Positions 19,269-29,293 of a DNA stretch of 64,000 nt are shown piece after piece. Location of the stretch: the NCBI GenBank assembly GCA_905339295.1, contig CAJPFI010000013.1:1-64000 (forward strand), in the 5' to 3' direction. Below the pieces are notes generated by a model. It saw only the letters and a program-made list of their open reading frames with translations, was not told where the DNA came from and searched no databases. The first letter of the stretch is position 1, and every line of letters begins with the position of its first letter. The translations under genes and the position numbers were made by a program. The stretch comes from Burkholderiales bacterium (GTDB lineage Bacteria; Pseudomonadota; Gammaproteobacteria; Burkholderiales; Casimicrobiaceae).

Positions 19269-20411
19269 GTGATCCGTTTCGCCCCGTTGATGCTGGCGGC
19301 GCTCGTCGCCGCGGCGCCTGCCGCGGCGCAGGTCAGGATCGGCCTGATGGTGTCGGCCACCGGCCCCACCGCGGCGATCGGCGTCCCGCAGAAGAACACC
19401 GGCGACCTCCTGCCGCGCAGGCTGGGCGACACGACGATCGAGTACATCCAGCTCGAGGATGCGGCCGACTCGACGCGCGCGCTGCAGAACGCGAAGAAAC
19501 TGATTTCCGACCACCGCGTCGATGCGCTGATCGGCCCGTCGACCACGCCGGCGGCGCTCGCGATGCTCGACACGATCGCGGAAGGCAAGGTGCCGCTGCT
19601 CGCGACCGTCGGCAGCTCCAACGTCGTCGAGCCGCTCGACGCGAAGCGCCGCTGGGTGTTCAAGACGACGCAGAACGACGACCTGATCGCGTCGGCGCTG
19701 ATCCGCCACATGAAGAAGAACGGCGTGTCCACGCTCGGCTTCATCGGCTTCAACGATCCGTACGGAGAGAACTGGTTCCGCGTGCTCTCGGCGATGGTCG
19801 CGAAGGAGGGGATCCGGATCGTCGCCAGCGAGCGCTACTCGCGCACCGACGCGAGCGTCACCGGGCAGTCGATCAAGCTGATCGCGGCGAAGCCGGACGC
19901 GATGTTCATCGCGGCCGTCGGCGGGCCGGCCGTGCTGCCGCAGGCGACGCTGCGCGGCCAGGGCTGGAAGGGCCCGGTCTACCAGACGCACGCGGTCGCG
20001 ACCGACGACTTCATCAAGCTGGGCCGCGACATGGTCGAGGGCACGATCCTCGCCGCCGGCCCGATGCTCGTGATCGGCGACATCCCCGACGCCAACCCGA
20101 CCAGGAGGGTCGCGCAGGCCTACATCGACGCGTACGAGAAGCGCTTCGGCGCGAAGCCGGCGACGTTCGGCGCGAACGTGTGGGACGGATGGCTGCTGCT
20201 CGAGCGCGCGATTCCCTTCGCGCTCAAGTCGGGCAAGCCCGGCACCGAGGCGTTCCGCGTCGCGCTGCGCGACGCGCTCGAGGCCTCGCGCGAGGTCGTC
20301 GGCACGCAGGGCGTGTTCACGATGTCGGCGACCGACCACAACGGCATGGACGAGCGGGCGCGCGTGCCGGTCGTCGTGCGCGACGGCCGCTTCCGGCTGC
20401 TGCCGGAGTAG
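19269..20411 (+). CDS. ABC transporter substrate-binding protein, branched-chain amino acid (LivJ/K) type
   Basis: The 380-residue periplasmic protein has a signal peptide (APLMLAALVAAAPAAA-Q) and a periplasmic-binding-protein type I fold: VRIGLMVSATGPTAAIG, LISDHRVDALIGPSTTPAAL, LGFIGFNDPYGENWF. Relatives bind branched-chain amino acids, amides or aromatic acids; the ligand is not identifiable. GTG at 19269 is preceded by GGAG. No permease or ATPase genes are adjacent, so the membrane components must be encoded elsewhere. Confidence 0.88.
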   Translation: MIRFAPLMLAALVAAAPAAAQVRIGLMVSATGPTAAIGVPQKNTGDLLPRRLGDTTIEYIQLEDAADSTRALQNAKKLISDHRVDALIGPSTTPAALAMLDTIAEGKVPLLATVGSSNVVEPLDAKRRWVFKTTQNDDLIASALIRHMKKNGVSTLGFIGFNDPYGENWFRVLSAMVAKEGIRIVASERYSRTDASVTGQSIKLIAAKPDAMFIAAVGGPAVLPQATLRGQGWKGPVYQTHAVATDDFIKLGRDMVEGTILAAGPMLVIGDIPDANPTRRVAQAYIDAYEKRFGAKPATFGANVWDGWLLLERAIPFALKSGKPGTEAFRVALRDALEASREVVGTQGVFTMSATDHNGMDERARVPVVVRDGRFRLLPE

Positions 20412-20421
20412 CGCGCTTCGC

Positions 20422-21009
20422 ATGGATCTCGGCGGTCGCGCTCCGCCGACGGGCATCCTGCTCGCCGCGGGCGCGGCGCGCCGCTTCGGCGGCGACAAGC
20501 TCCTCGTTCCGCTGGCCGGCGGCACGTCGGTCGGCCAGGCGGCGTGCCGCGCGATGCACTCGGCGCTCGGCCACGTCGTGGCGGTCGTCCGGCCCGGCGA
20601 CGACGCGCTCGCATCGGCGCTCGCAGCATGCGGCGCGACGATTGTCCACTGCCCGAAGGCGGAAGACGGCATCGGCGCGAGCCTTGCGTGCGGCGTCTCG
20701 GCGACGGCGGACGCGCAGGGCTGGGTGGTCGCGCTCGCCGACATGCCATGGGTCGCGCCCGCGACGATTCGCGCGGTCGCCGACGCCATCGCCGCCGGCG
20801 CGTCGCTCTCCGCGCCGTACCACCGCGGCCAGCGGGGCCATCCGGTCGGGTTCGCGTCCGGCCATCGCGAATCGCTGCTCGCGCTCGCCGGCGACGAAGG
20901 TGCGCGAGCGCTGCTCGAGCACGCCGGTGCGTCGCTCGTGCGCATAGACGTCGACGACCCCGGCGTGCTGCGCGATGTCGACACACCTGCCGACCTGGCC
21001 GAACGCTAA
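20422..21009 (+). CDS. MobA/MocA-like nucleotidyltransferase
   Basis: The 195-residue protein begins with the nucleotide-binding motif GILLAAGAARRFGGDKLL and contains ALADMPWVAPATI, the metal-binding aspartate region, and PYHRGQRGHPVGF. This matches the molybdenum-cofactor cytidylyltransferase (MocA) group of the NTP_transf_3 family. It would transfer CMP or GMP to molybdopterin; the other possibility is a phospholactate-type nucleotidyltransferase. No xanthine-dehydrogenase genes are adjacent, so its partner is unknown. It starts 10 bp after the substrate-binding protein gene. Confidence 0.75.
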   Translation: MDLGGRAPPTGILLAAGAARRFGGDKLLVPLAGGTSVGQAACRAMHSALGHVVAVVRPGDDALASALAACGATIVHCPKAEDGIGASLACGVSATADAQGWVVALADMPWVAPATIRAVADAIAAGASLSAPYHRGQRGHPVGFASGHRESLLALAGDEGARALLEHAGASLVRIDVDDPGVLRDVDTPADLAER

Positions 21010-23321
21010 CGATCCTGCCCGTGCTCCGGCAGCGCCGCGTCGAGACGCGCCGCTCGCGCCGTCCACCACTCCTCGAGCTCGGCCTCCTCGAGCGGCGCGC
21101 AGATCAGGAAGCCCTGCGCCTCGCGGCAGCCCTGGCGGCGAAGGAACTCGACCTGCGCCTGCGTCTCGATGCCCTCGGCGATGCAGCGCAGCCCCAGCGA
21201 CTGCGCGAGCGCGATGATCGCCTGCGTGATCGCCTCGTCGTTGCGGTTGCGCCCGATGCCGTGGACGAAGCGCTGGTCGATCTTCAGCCCCTGGATCGGC
21301 AGCCTCGCGAGGTAGGACAGCGACGAGTAGCCCGTGCCGAAGTCGTCGACCGTGATCGACACGCCGATCTCCTTCAGGCGCTCGAGCGTCGCGACCGCCT
21401 TCTCCGGGTGCGTGATGATGACGCTCTCGGTGATCTCCAGGTCGAGCTGGCCGGGCGGAAGCCCCGACGACGCGAGCGCGTCCTCCACGATCGACAGCCA
21501 GCTGTCGTGCTGCAGCTGCTGCACGGACAGGTTGACAGACAGCCGCATCGGCATCGCCGAGCGGTTCCACAGCGCGGCCTGGCGGCACGCGTCGCGCAGC
21601 ACGCGGGCGCCGAGCGCCTGGATCATGCCGGACTCCTCGGCGATGGCGATGAACTCGCCCGGGCCGACCACGCCGCGCTCGGGGTCGCGCCAGCGCAGGA
21701 GCGCCTCGACGCCGAACGCGCGACCGGTCCTCGTGTCGACCTGCGGCTGGTAGACGAGGAAGAACTCGTCGTCCATCAGGCCGCGCCGCATGTCGGTCTC
21801 GATCTGCAGGCGCTGCTGGACGCGCGCGTTCATGTCGGCCGTGTAGAAGCGGTACGCGTTGCGCCCCGCCTCCTTCGCCGCGTACATCGCGGTGTCGGCC
21901 TGCTTGATCAGCGTCGGGGGATCCTGCGCGTCGAGCGGGTACACCGACACGCCGACCGAGCAGGTGAGCGTCGGCGTCTGGTCGGCGATCCGGAACGGCG
22001 CGAGGAACGACTCGCGCACGCGGTGCACGACGCTCATCACCTCGAACGTCGCATGCGCCGGATCGAGGCCGGGGAGGACGAGCACGAACTCGTCGCCTCC
22101 CAGCCGCGCGACCGTGTCGGATTCGCGCACCGCGCTGCCGAGCCGCTGCGCGATCGACTGAAGGAGCAGGTCGCCCGCGTCGTGGCCGAGCGTGTCGTTG
22201 ATGCGCTTGAAATGGTCGAAGTCGAGGAACAGGCACGCGACCTGGGCGCCTTCGCGCTGCGCGACCGCGAGGATCTTGCGCAGGCGCTGGTTGAGCAGCG
22301 ACCGGTTCGGCAACCCGGTCAGGATGTCGTGCTGCGCGAGCTTGTAGGCGTGCGCCGTCGCGACCTCCAGCTCGCGGGTGCGCTGGGCGACCTTGTCCTC
22401 GAGCGTGCGCTGGTAGGTGACGACCTCCGCCTGCGACTCGGCGAGCCGCTGCGTCATGTGGTTGAACGTCTGCGTCAGCAGGCCCAGCTCGTCGCGCGAG
22501 CGCGTCGGCACGTAGACGTCGAGGCGGCCGCCGGCGACCGCCCGCGCCGCGCGCATCAGGCGGCGCATCGGAGCGACGAGGCCGCGCGTGAGCAGGAGCG
22601 CCGAGAACATCGCGAGCAGCATCAGGAGCCCGACGACGGTGAGCGCGCCGGCGGCATAGGCGCGGAAACGCTCGGCCTGCGGCTGGAGCGAGAATCCGAC
22701 CTGGACGTGGCCGATGACCGGACGGCCGGCGCCCGGGACGCTCGCGGCGGGCGCGCCTGACGCGTGCGCCGGACGCGCCCGCACCGGCGCGACGTGCTCG
22801 AGGAACGTCGTCGCGCCGATCGTCAGTCGCCGCACGTCGGGCGCCGGGCCGGCGCCCGTGGCGAGCGTCGGCGGCGGGATCGGCGCGGCGCCGAGCAGCT
22901 CGCCGAACCTGCGGTTCGCGACGACACGCCCCCCGGCGTCGAGGACCGCCACGTACGCGAGGCTCGAGCCGGGCACGAGCGTCCCGACCACCTCCTCGAT
23001 CGTGTCGCGGTCTGCGATTGCAAGCGGCTCGTCGACCACCTCGGCCAGCATCGCCGAGAACGTGCGCGCCTGCGCGCCCAGATCCTCCGCGCCCCCTGCC
23101 CACTCGCGCCAGAACGTGTAGCCGGTGATCGCCGCCGCGGTCAGGAACACGAGTCCCACGGTGAGGAGCTGCAGCTTCGTCAGCAGCCCGAGCCGCACCG
23201 GCGGAAGGTTCGCCGGCGAAACCGTCTCGGACGCGAGCGGCGTAGCGTACCGGCGCATGCGGCGCAGCATGCGGCCGCGGCTGTCGTCCTTGCGCGCTTC
23301 CGCGTCGGCGCGATCGCTCAT
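21006..23321 (-). CDS. Membrane-bound GGDEF-EAL protein (diguanylate cyclase/phosphodiesterase)
   Basis: The 771-residue protein has two transmembrane segments (about 45-65 and 223-245) flanking a periplasmic sensor of about 155 residues, then a HAMP domain and short coiled coil (about 246-325). The GGDEF domain has an intact GGDEF at 408-412 and an RESD inhibitory site five residues before it. The EAL domain keeps EAL at 539-541, NLS, ITESV, DDFGTGYSSL, KID and AEGIET. Both c-di-GMP synthesis and hydrolysis are therefore possible. ATG at 23321 is chosen; an open frame upstream is low-complexity and unconserved. Its stop overlaps the end of the MobA-like gene convergently by 4 bp. Confidence 0.92.
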   Translation of the reverse strand: MSDRADAEARKDDSRGRMLRRMRRYATPLASETVSPANLPPVRLGLLTKLQLLTVGLVFLTAAAITGYTFWREWAGGAEDLGAQARTFSAMLAEVVDEPLAIADRDTIEEVVGTLVPGSSLAYVAVLDAGGRVVANRRFGELLGAAPIPPPTLATGAGPAPDVRRLTIGATTFLEHVAPVRARPAHASGAPAASVPGAGRPVIGHVQVGFSLQPQAERFRAYAAGALTVVGLLMLLAMFSALLLTRGLVAPMRRLMRAARAVAGGRLDVYVPTRSRDELGLLTQTFNHMTQRLAESQAEVVTYQRTLEDKVAQRTRELEVATAHAYKLAQHDILTGLPNRSLLNQRLRKILAVAQREGAQVACLFLDFDHFKRINDTLGHDAGDLLLQSIAQRLGSAVRESDTVARLGGDEFVLVLPGLDPAHATFEVMSVVHRVRESFLAPFRIADQTPTLTCSVGVSVYPLDAQDPPTLIKQADTAMYAAKEAGRNAYRFYTADMNARVQQRLQIETDMRRGLMDDEFFLVYQPQVDTRTGRAFGVEALLRWRDPERGVVGPGEFIAIAEESGMIQALGARVLRDACRQAALWNRSAMPMRLSVNLSVQQLQHDSWLSIVEDALASSGLPPGQLDLEITESVIITHPEKAVATLERLKEIGVSITVDDFGTGYSSLSYLARLPIQGLKIDQRFVHGIGRNRNDEAITQAIIALAQSLGLRCIAEGIETQAQVEFLRRQGCREAQGFLICAPLEEAELEEWWTARAARLDAALPEHGQDR

Positions 23322-23514
23322 CGCGCACCCGCGCGCGCCGGCGCGGTCCGGGCGGTCGTCGCGAAGGAACGGGGTTCGGGACGCATGGTCGCGCGGGACC
23401 GGCACGCGACCCGGACCGGACCCGCGGGCCCGGTCGGCCGGCCGGCACCTGGCCGGTTGTCGGAACCCTCGGACCGGAGCAACGCGCATGCCACGGTCCC
23501 GGTCCCGCTCGGGG

Positions 23515-25035
23515 TCACGTGGCGGCGACCGGGATCGTGCCGATCCGCGCGCGCCACTCGCGAGGTCCCGTCTCGTGCACGGACGTCCCGTTCGCGTCGA
23601 CGGCGACGGTCACCGGCATGTCGCGCACGTCGAACTCGTAGATCGCCTCCATGCCGAGGTCGGCGAACGCGACCACGCGGGACGCCCGGATCGCCTTGGC
23701 GACCAGGTACGCTGCGCCGCCGACCGCCATCAGGTAGGCGGCGCGGTGCCTGCGTATCGCCTCGATGGCCACGGGACCGCGCTCGGCCTTGCCGACCATC
23801 GCGACCAGTCCGGTGCGCGACAGCATCGTTTCGGTGAACTTGTCCATCCGCGTCGACGTCGTCGGCCCGGCGGGCCCCACGACCTCGTCGCGCACCGGGT
23901 CGACCGGTCCGACGTAGTAGATGACGCGATCGGTGAAGTCGACCGGCAGCTTCTCGCCCCTCGCGAGCATGTCGACGATGCGCTTGTGCGCGGCGTCCCG
24001 GCCGGTGAGCATCTTCCCGTTGAGCAGCAGGCGCTCGCCCGGTTTCCACGACGCGACCTCGGCCGGCGTGAGGCGGCCGAGGTCCACGCGGCGCGCGTCC
24101 GGCGACGGCGTCCACGCGACCCTGGGCCAGCGCGAGAGGTCCGGCGGCTCGAGCCTCGCGGCGCCGGATCCGTCGAGCGTGAAGTGCGCGTGACGCGTCG
24201 CCGCGCAATTGGGGATCATCGCGACCGGAAGGCTCGCGGCGTGCGTCGGGTAGTCGAGGATCTTGACGTCGAGCACGGTGGCGAGCCCGCCCAGTCCCTG
24301 CGCGCCGATGCCCAGCGCATTGACCTTGTCCATCAGCTCGAGCCTCAGCTCGTCGACGCGCGACGACGGTCCGCGGCGCCTCAGCTCGTGGATGTCGATC
24401 GGGTCCATCAGCGATTCCTTCGCGAGCAGCATCGCCTTCTCCGCGCTGCCGCCGATCCCTATGCCGAGCATTCCCGGCGGGCACCAGCCGGCCCCCATCG
24501 TCGGGACCGTCTTCATCACCCAGTCGACGATCGAGTCCGACGGATTCAGCATCGCGAACTTCGACTTGTTCTCGCTTCCCCCGCCCTTCGCGGCGATCCT
24601 CACGTCGACCGTGTCGCCGGGAACGATGTCGAAATGCACGACGGCAGGGGTGTTGTCCCTCGTGTTCGCGCGCCGGCCGGCCGGGTCGGCGAGGATCGAC
24701 GCGCGCAGCGGGTTGTCCGGATGCGTGTACGCGCGCCGCACGCCTTCGTTGATCATGTCGGTCACCGGCATCGTGGCGCCGTCCCAGCGAACGTCCATCC
24801 CGACCTTCACGAACGCGACGACGATGCCCGTGTCCTGGCAGATCGGGCGGTGCCCCTCCGCGCACAGGCGCGAGTTGGTGAGGATCTGCGCGATCGCGTC
24901 CTTCGCGGCCGGGCTCCGCTCGGCCTCGTAGGCTTCGCCCAGCGCCTCGATGTAGTCGACCGGGTGGTAGTACGAGATGTACTGCAGCGCGTCCGCGACG
25001 CTGGCGATCAGGTCTTCCTGGCGGATCGTGGACAT
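23515..25035 (-). CDS. Fumarate hydratase class I (4Fe-4S, fumA type)
   Basis: The 506-residue protein fits class I fumarases, with fused alpha and beta regions. Candidate cluster ligands are Cys66 (RPICQDTGI), Cys185 (GAGWCPPGML) and Cys277 (MIPNCAATRH). The C-terminal beta domain has LNGKMLTGRDAAHKR and the GPAGPTTSTRMD phosphate-loop-like segment. It interconverts fumarate and malate in the TCA cycle using an oxygen-sensitive cluster. It precedes the YqhA-like gene's stop by 15 bp in transcription order (yqhA upstream), so the two may be co-transcribed. Confidence 0.92.
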   Translation of the reverse strand: MSTIRQEDLIASVADALQYISYYHPVDYIEALGEAYEAERSPAAKDAIAQILTNSRLCAEGHRPICQDTGIVVAFVKVGMDVRWDGATMPVTDMINEGVRRAYTHPDNPLRASILADPAGRRANTRDNTPAVVHFDIVPGDTVDVRIAAKGGGSENKSKFAMLNPSDSIVDWVMKTVPTMGAGWCPPGMLGIGIGGSAEKAMLLAKESLMDPIDIHELRRRGPSSRVDELRLELMDKVNALGIGAQGLGGLATVLDVKILDYPTHAASLPVAMIPNCAATRHAHFTLDGSGAARLEPPDLSRWPRVAWTPSPDARRVDLGRLTPAEVASWKPGERLLLNGKMLTGRDAAHKRIVDMLARGEKLPVDFTDRVIYYVGPVDPVRDEVVGPAGPTTSTRMDKFTETMLSRTGLVAMVGKAERGPVAIEAIRRHRAAYLMAVGGAAYLVAKAIRASRVVAFADLGMEAIYEFDVRDMPVTVAVDANGTSVHETGPREWRARIGTIPVAAT

Positions 25036-25050
25036 GGGCTCGCTCCCGGC

Positions 25051-25710
25051 TCAGTGCGCGCCGTCGGCCTGCGCCGCGGCGACCGCATGCCTGGCCGCGT
25101 GCAGCCCGGGCTGCGGCATCAACCTGTCGGTGGCGGCGATCGCCATCGCCGACAGCAGGAACGTGAAGTGGATCGCGGTCTGCCACAGCAGCGTCTTCTC
25201 GTCGTAGGCCGCCGCGTTGATGAACGACTTGAGAAGGTGGATCGACGAGATGCCGATGATCGCGGTCGCGAGCTTCACCTTGAGCACGCTCGCGTTCACG
25301 TGCGACAGCCACTCCGGCTGGTCGGGATGGCCCTCGAGCCGCATGCGCGACACGAACGTCTCGTACCCGCCGATGATCACCATGATGAGCAGGTTCGAGA
25401 TCATCACCACGTCGATCAGGCCCAGCACCACGAGCATGATCACGGTCTCGGACGGCGTCTTCATCGACACCACCGCCTGGCCCACCGGCGTGACGGCGGT
25501 GACGATCTGCCGGACCGCCTCCTGGTTGCCGAACGCGGCCTCGACCAGGTGGATCAATTCGACCCAGAAGTGCCAGACGTAGACCGCCTGCGCGAGGATG
25601 AGCCCGAGATAGAGCGGCAACTGCAGCCACCGGGACAGGAAGATGAGGTGAGGCAGCGGACGCAGCGCGCGCTGCACCCGGGGGTGCGGATCGAGGATCG
25701 GGCGGGCCAT
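25051..25710 (-). CDS. YqhA/UPF0114 family membrane protein
   Basis: The 219-residue protein has three to four hydrophobic segments and the family motif region VVMISNLLIMVIIGGYETFVS, followed by KVKLATAIIGISSIHLLKSF. The function of the UPF0114 family is not established. ATG at 25710. The fumarase gene follows 15 bp downstream, suggesting a two-gene unit. Confidence 0.85.
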   Translation of the reverse strand: MARPILDPHPRVQRALRPLPHLIFLSRWLQLPLYLGLILAQAVYVWHFWVELIHLVEAAFGNQEAVRQIVTAVTPVGQAVVSMKTPSETVIMLVVLGLIDVVMISNLLIMVIIGGYETFVSRMRLEGHPDQPEWLSHVNASVLKVKLATAIIGISSIHLLKSFINAAAYDEKTLLWQTAIHFTFLLSAMAIAATDRLMPQPGLHAARHAVAAAQADGAH

Positions 25711-26004
25711 GGTGGATAAGCGATTGATCGAACACGCAAGTCTAGCATCGTGCGCCGCCTCGCCCGGATCCGGCCCGCGCGCCGATGACCCGGTCGCACC
25801 GGTGTCCGGCGCCCTCGCGGCCAGGACCGCACGTCGCCGGCGCGCCCGCGGCAGTCGCCGCCGGCCGGCGCGGCGAAGCTTGCCCGGCGTCAAGCCGGCG
25901 CGTTGCGCCGCCGCGCCCGGCTTCGGTAGACTCGGCCATCCCCCGAAGCACATCGTCCGCGCGTCCGGCGCGCGGCGCCACGTCACGTGAAGGAGGCCGC
26001 AAGC

Positions 26005-27966
26005 ATGTCCACGATCGAATCCGTCATGCAGGAGACCCGCGTGTTCGAGCCCGACGAGCACTGGATCGCGCAGGCGCACCTCGCGAAGGCCGACTTCGAC
26101 GAGTTGAGCGCGCGGGCGGCGGACGACTACGAGGGCTACTGGGCACAGCTCGCGCGCGACAACCTCGTGTGGCACAAGCCGTTCACCAAGGTGCTGGACG
26201 AGTCCGACGCGCCGTTCTACAAGTGGTTCGAGGACGGCCAGCTCAACGCCTCGTACAACTGCCTCGACCGCCACCAGCTGACGATTCCCAACCGCACCGC
26301 GATCATCTTCGAGGCGGACGACGGCACGGTCACGAAGGTCACCTACAAGCAGCTCTACCAACGCGTCTGCCAGTTCGCGAACGGCCTGAAGAAGCTCGGG
26401 ATCCGGAAGGGCGACCGCGTGCTCGTCTACCTGCCGATGTCGATCGAAGCCGTGGTCGCCATGCAGGGCTGCGCGCGCATCGGCGCGATCCACTCGGTGG
26501 TGTTCGGCGGGTTCTCGGCCAAGAGCGTGAACGAGCGCGTCGTCGATGTCGGCGCGAAGCTCGTGATCACCGCCGACGGCCAGTACCGCGGCGGCAAGGA
26601 GATCGCGCTCAAGCCCGCGGTCGACGAGGCGCTCGCGATGGGCGGCTGCGATTCGGTCGAGGGCGTGATCGTCTACCGGCGTACCGGCGGCCATGTCGCG
26701 TGGAACGCCAAGCGCGACATCTGGTGGCACGACCTCGTCACCGGCCTGCCGCAGGAATGCGAGCCCACGTGGGTGGACGCCGAGCATCCGCTGTTCGTCC
26801 TCTACACGTCCGGATCGACCGGCAAGCCGAAGGGCGTCCAGCACTCGACCGCGGGATACCTGCTGCAGGCACTGTGCTCGATGCGCTGGACGTTCGACAT
26901 CAAGGACTCCGACGTGTTCTGGTGCACGGCCGACGTCGGCTGGGTCACCGGGCACACCTACGTCGCCTACGGGCCGCTGGCGGTGGGCGCGACCGAGCTG
27001 ATGTTCGAGGGCGTGCCGACCTATCCGTCGGCCTCGCGCTTCTGGGAGATGATCCAGCGGCACAAGGTCTCGGTGTTCTACACGGCGCCGACCGCGATCC
27101 GGTCGCTGATCAAGGCGGGAGCGGACCTGCCGGGCAAGTGCGACCTGTCGAGCCTGCGCCTGCTGGGCACGGTCGGCGAGCCGATCAATCCGGAAGCATG
27201 GATGTGGTACTACACGGTCGTCGGGGGATCGCGTTGTCCGATCGTTGACACGTGGTGGCAGACCGAGACGGGCGCGCACATGATCGCGCCGATGCCCGGC
27301 GCGACGCCGCTCAAGCCCGGGTCGTGCACGACGCCGCTGCCCGGCATCATCGCCGCGATCGTCGACGAGACCGGTCACGACGTCGAGAACGGCAAGGGCG
27401 GCTTCCTCGTGATCAAGCGCCCCTGGCCGGCGATGATCCGTACGATCTGGGGCGATCCGGAGCGGTACAGGAAGAGCTACTACCCCGAGGATCTCGGCGG
27501 CAGGCTCTACCTCGCGGGCGACGGCGCGAACCGCGACATGGACGGCTACTTCTGGATCATGGGCCGCATCGACGACGTGCTGAACGTCTCGGGCCACCGG
27601 CTGGGCACGATGGAAATCGAGTCCGCGCTCGTGTCGAATCCGCATGTCGCGGAGGCCGCGGTCGTCGGGCGTCCGGACGACCTCACCGGCGAGGCGGTGT
27701 GTGCCTTCGTCGTGCTCAAGCAGGCGCGGCCCGAGGGCGCGCAGGCGGAAAGGATCGCGAAGGAGTTGCGCGACTGGGTCGGCAAGGAGATCGGGCCGAT
27801 CGCGAAGCCCAGGGAGATCCGCTTCGGCGACAACCTGCCGAAGACCCGCTCGGGCAAGATCATGCGCCGGCTGCTCCGTTCGCTCGCCAAGGGCGAGGAG
27901 ATCACGCAGGACGTGTCGACGCTCGAGAATCCGCAGATCCTCGCGCAACTGAAGCAGGTGACGTGA
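26005..27966 (+). CDS. acs: Acetyl-CoA synthetase (AMP-forming)
   Basis: The 653-residue protein has the length and motifs of Acs: P-loop-like [46 protein letters not shown] and the C-terminal regulatory lysine in [11 protein letters not shown], which is acetylated in known Acs enzymes and deacetylated by CobB-type sirtuins (one is encoded at 53935 here). It activates acetate to acetyl-CoA. ATG at 26005 is used because AAGGAGG lies eight bases upstream. The downstream DUF4212/symporter pair (29294-31665) plausibly supplies acetate. Confidence 0.94.
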   Translation: MSTIESVMQETRVFEPDEHWIAQAHLAKADFDELSARAADDYEGYWAQLARDNLVWHKPFTKVLDESDAPFYKWFEDGQLNASYNCLDRHQLTIPNRTAIIFEADDGTVTKVTYKQLYQRVCQFANGLKKLGIRKGDRVLVYLPMSIEAVVAMQGCARIGAIHSVVFGGFSAKSVNERVVDVGAKLVITADGQYRGGKEIALKPAVDEALAMGGCDSVEGVIVYRRTGGHVAWNAKRDIWWHDLVTGLPQECEPTWVDAEHPLFVLYTSGSTGKPKGVQHSTAGYLLQALCSMRWTFDIKDSDVFWCTADVGWVTGHTYVAYGPLAVGATELMFEGVPTYPSASRFWEMIQRHKVSVFYTAPTAIRSLIKAGADLPGKCDLSSLRLLGTVGEPINPEAWMWYYTVVGGSRCPIVDTWWQTETGAHMIAPMPGATPLKPGSCTTPLPGIIAAIVDETGHDVENGKGGFLVIKRPWPAMIRTIWGDPERYRKSYYPEDLGGRLYLAGDGANRDMDGYFWIMGRIDDVLNVSGHRLGTMEIESALVSNPHVAEAAVVGRPDDLTGEAVCAFVVLKQARPEGAQAERIAKELRDWVGKEIGPIAKPREIRFGDNLPKTRSGKIMRRLLRSLAKGEEITQDVSTLENPQILAQLKQVT

Positions 27967-28062
27967 CGCGAAGGCGGCGCCGGGCGGGCGGCCGTGGTAC
28001 AAAGCGCGGCGCGGACCGTCGGGTTCGCGCCGCACCGCGTCGCCACGCGCGTTCGTAGCCCC

Positions 28063-28401
28063 ATGCAGGAAATCGCCTCCACTCTCTTCGCCCTGCGCCT
28101 GGTCAAGCTCGTGCTCGAGGTCTGCCTGCTGGCGCTCGTCGGGCAGGGCATCGCGACGGTCCTGATCCGCGCGACGGGCCAGGATCCGAAGGAGAACCTG
28201 TTCCACCGGGTGCTGAGCACCGTGTCGTCGCCGTTCACCTGGCTCGTGCGGCGCATCACGCCGCCGTTCATCGCCGACCGCCACGTGCCGCTCGCGACGT
28301 TCGCGCTGCTTCTCGTCTGCTACGCCACCGTGCTGTTCACGATCGCGGACACCTGCATGCGCCACGGGCTCACGGTCGCCGACTGCATGGAGCGCCGCTG
28401 A
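28063..28401 (+). CDS. Small conserved inner-membrane protein, function unknown
   Basis: The 112-residue protein has a hydrophobic helix near the N-terminus (about 12-38), a basic loop (SSPFTWLVRRITPPFIADRH) and a second helix (about 78-95) with a Cys-containing tail. The overall layout recalls YggT-like small membrane proteins, but I cannot assign it. It lies between acs and a TPR gene that starts 12 bp downstream, so it is probably co-transcribed with that gene. Confidence 0.65.
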   Translation: MQEIASTLFALRLVKLVLEVCLLALVGQGIATVLIRATGQDPKENLFHRVLSTVSSPFTWLVRRITPPFIADRHVPLATFALLLVCYATVLFTIADTCMRHGLTVADCMERR

Positions 28402-28413
28402 CGCGGGACGGCG

Positions 28414-28989
28414 ATGGGACGCTTCGAGCGATGGGTCTGGCAGCAGGTCGCGAACTGGGCGCTCGTGTTCGGGCTCAAGGGCGTCGCGCGCCGCGTCTTC
28501 GACCGCGTCCTCGCCGCGGATCCGGACGATCCGCGCGCCCTCGCGTCGGTCGGCTTCCGGTTCGCGCAGGATGGCCGCTTCCGCGAGGCGCTCGCGCAGT
28601 TCGGCCACGTCGCGCGGGTCGCGCCGGACAACGTCGAGGCGCACTACAACCGCGGCTTCCTGCTGCAGAAGCTGAACGACCACGAGGCCGCGGTCGACGC
28701 GTTCGCGCGCGCGATCGCGCTCGCGCCGAACCACGATCTCGCGCTCTACGGACAGGCGCTGTCGCTGATCGCGCTCAAGCGCCTCGACGAGGCGGTCCCG
28801 CCGCTCGAGCGCAACACGAAGCTCCAGCCGATGAGCCCTTACGGCTGGTACCAGCTCGCCCGCGTCCAGTTCGACCGCGGCAAGCCGGAGAAGACCCAGG
28901 TGATCATCGACCACCTGGGCAAGTTCGAGCCGAAGATCGCGGCGCAGCTCGCGCGCGAGACCGGACTTCGCGCGCCACCCCGGCCGTGA
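28414..28989 (+). CDS. TPR-repeat protein
   Basis: The 191-residue protein consists mostly of tetratricopeptide repeats (about 35-170) with typical A-x-x-x-Y/F-x-x-A patterns, for example VEAHYNRGFLLQKLNDHEAAVDAF. No signal peptide or catalytic domain is seen. It probably mediates protein-protein contacts. It is encoded 12 bp after the small membrane protein, with which it may form a functional pair. Confidence 0.75.
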   Translation: MGRFERWVWQQVANWALVFGLKGVARRVFDRVLAADPDDPRALASVGFRFAQDGRFREALAQFGHVARVAPDNVEAHYNRGFLLQKLNDHEAAVDAFARAIALAPNHDLALYGQALSLIALKRLDEAVPPLERNTKLQPMSPYGWYQLARVQFDRGKPEKTQVIIDHLGKFEPKIAAQLARETGLRAPPRP

Positions 28990-29094
28990 GCGATGTTGCG
29001 CTGCGGCATTGACGGCGTGGCGACATTCGTGGTCGATGGGACCCGCGCGGCGGGCGCCGGGAACCCAATCGGTGCATCGACGCTCCGATGACGC

Positions 29095-29124
29095 TTGCGC
29101 GCTGCACGTTCCCGTTTATATACT
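29095..29124 (+). promoter_or_regulatory. Candidate sigma-70 promoter of the DUF4212/symporter operon
   Basis: TTGCGC (29095-29100), an 18-bp spacer and TATACT (29119-29124) occur in one of the few AT-rich patches of this region. Transcription from about 29131 would give a leader of about 160 nt that holds the hairpin at 29178-29196. Confidence 0.5.
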
Positions 29125-29177
29125 GCGCGACGACACGGGGCCGCCCCACGCGGGTTTGCCCCACGATGCATCTCGGC

Positions 29178-29196
29178 CGACCGGGCAACCCGGTCG
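29178..29196 (+). other. Stable hairpin in the long 5' leader of the symporter operon
   Basis: CGACCGGG / CCCGGTCG form a perfect 8-bp stem with a CAA loop. There is no T-run after it, so it is not a simple terminator. The rest of the 28990-29293 gap holds the promoter upstream and a GGAGGAG ribosome-binding site at 29281-29287. Confidence 0.4.
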
Positions 29197-29293
29197 TTGC
29201 CGGCGAGTCGCGCCGCCAAGAGCGCCCGTGCCGGCCTCCAGCCAGGGGGAAGGAAACGCGGTATTCACCGTCGTTCGTCAGGAGGAGCCTGCC

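Noticed and set aside
28990-29293. A riboswitch in the leader of the DUF4212/symporter genes
   Set aside because: Only one simple hairpin is seen and no known aptamer core; I list it as a structured leader only.
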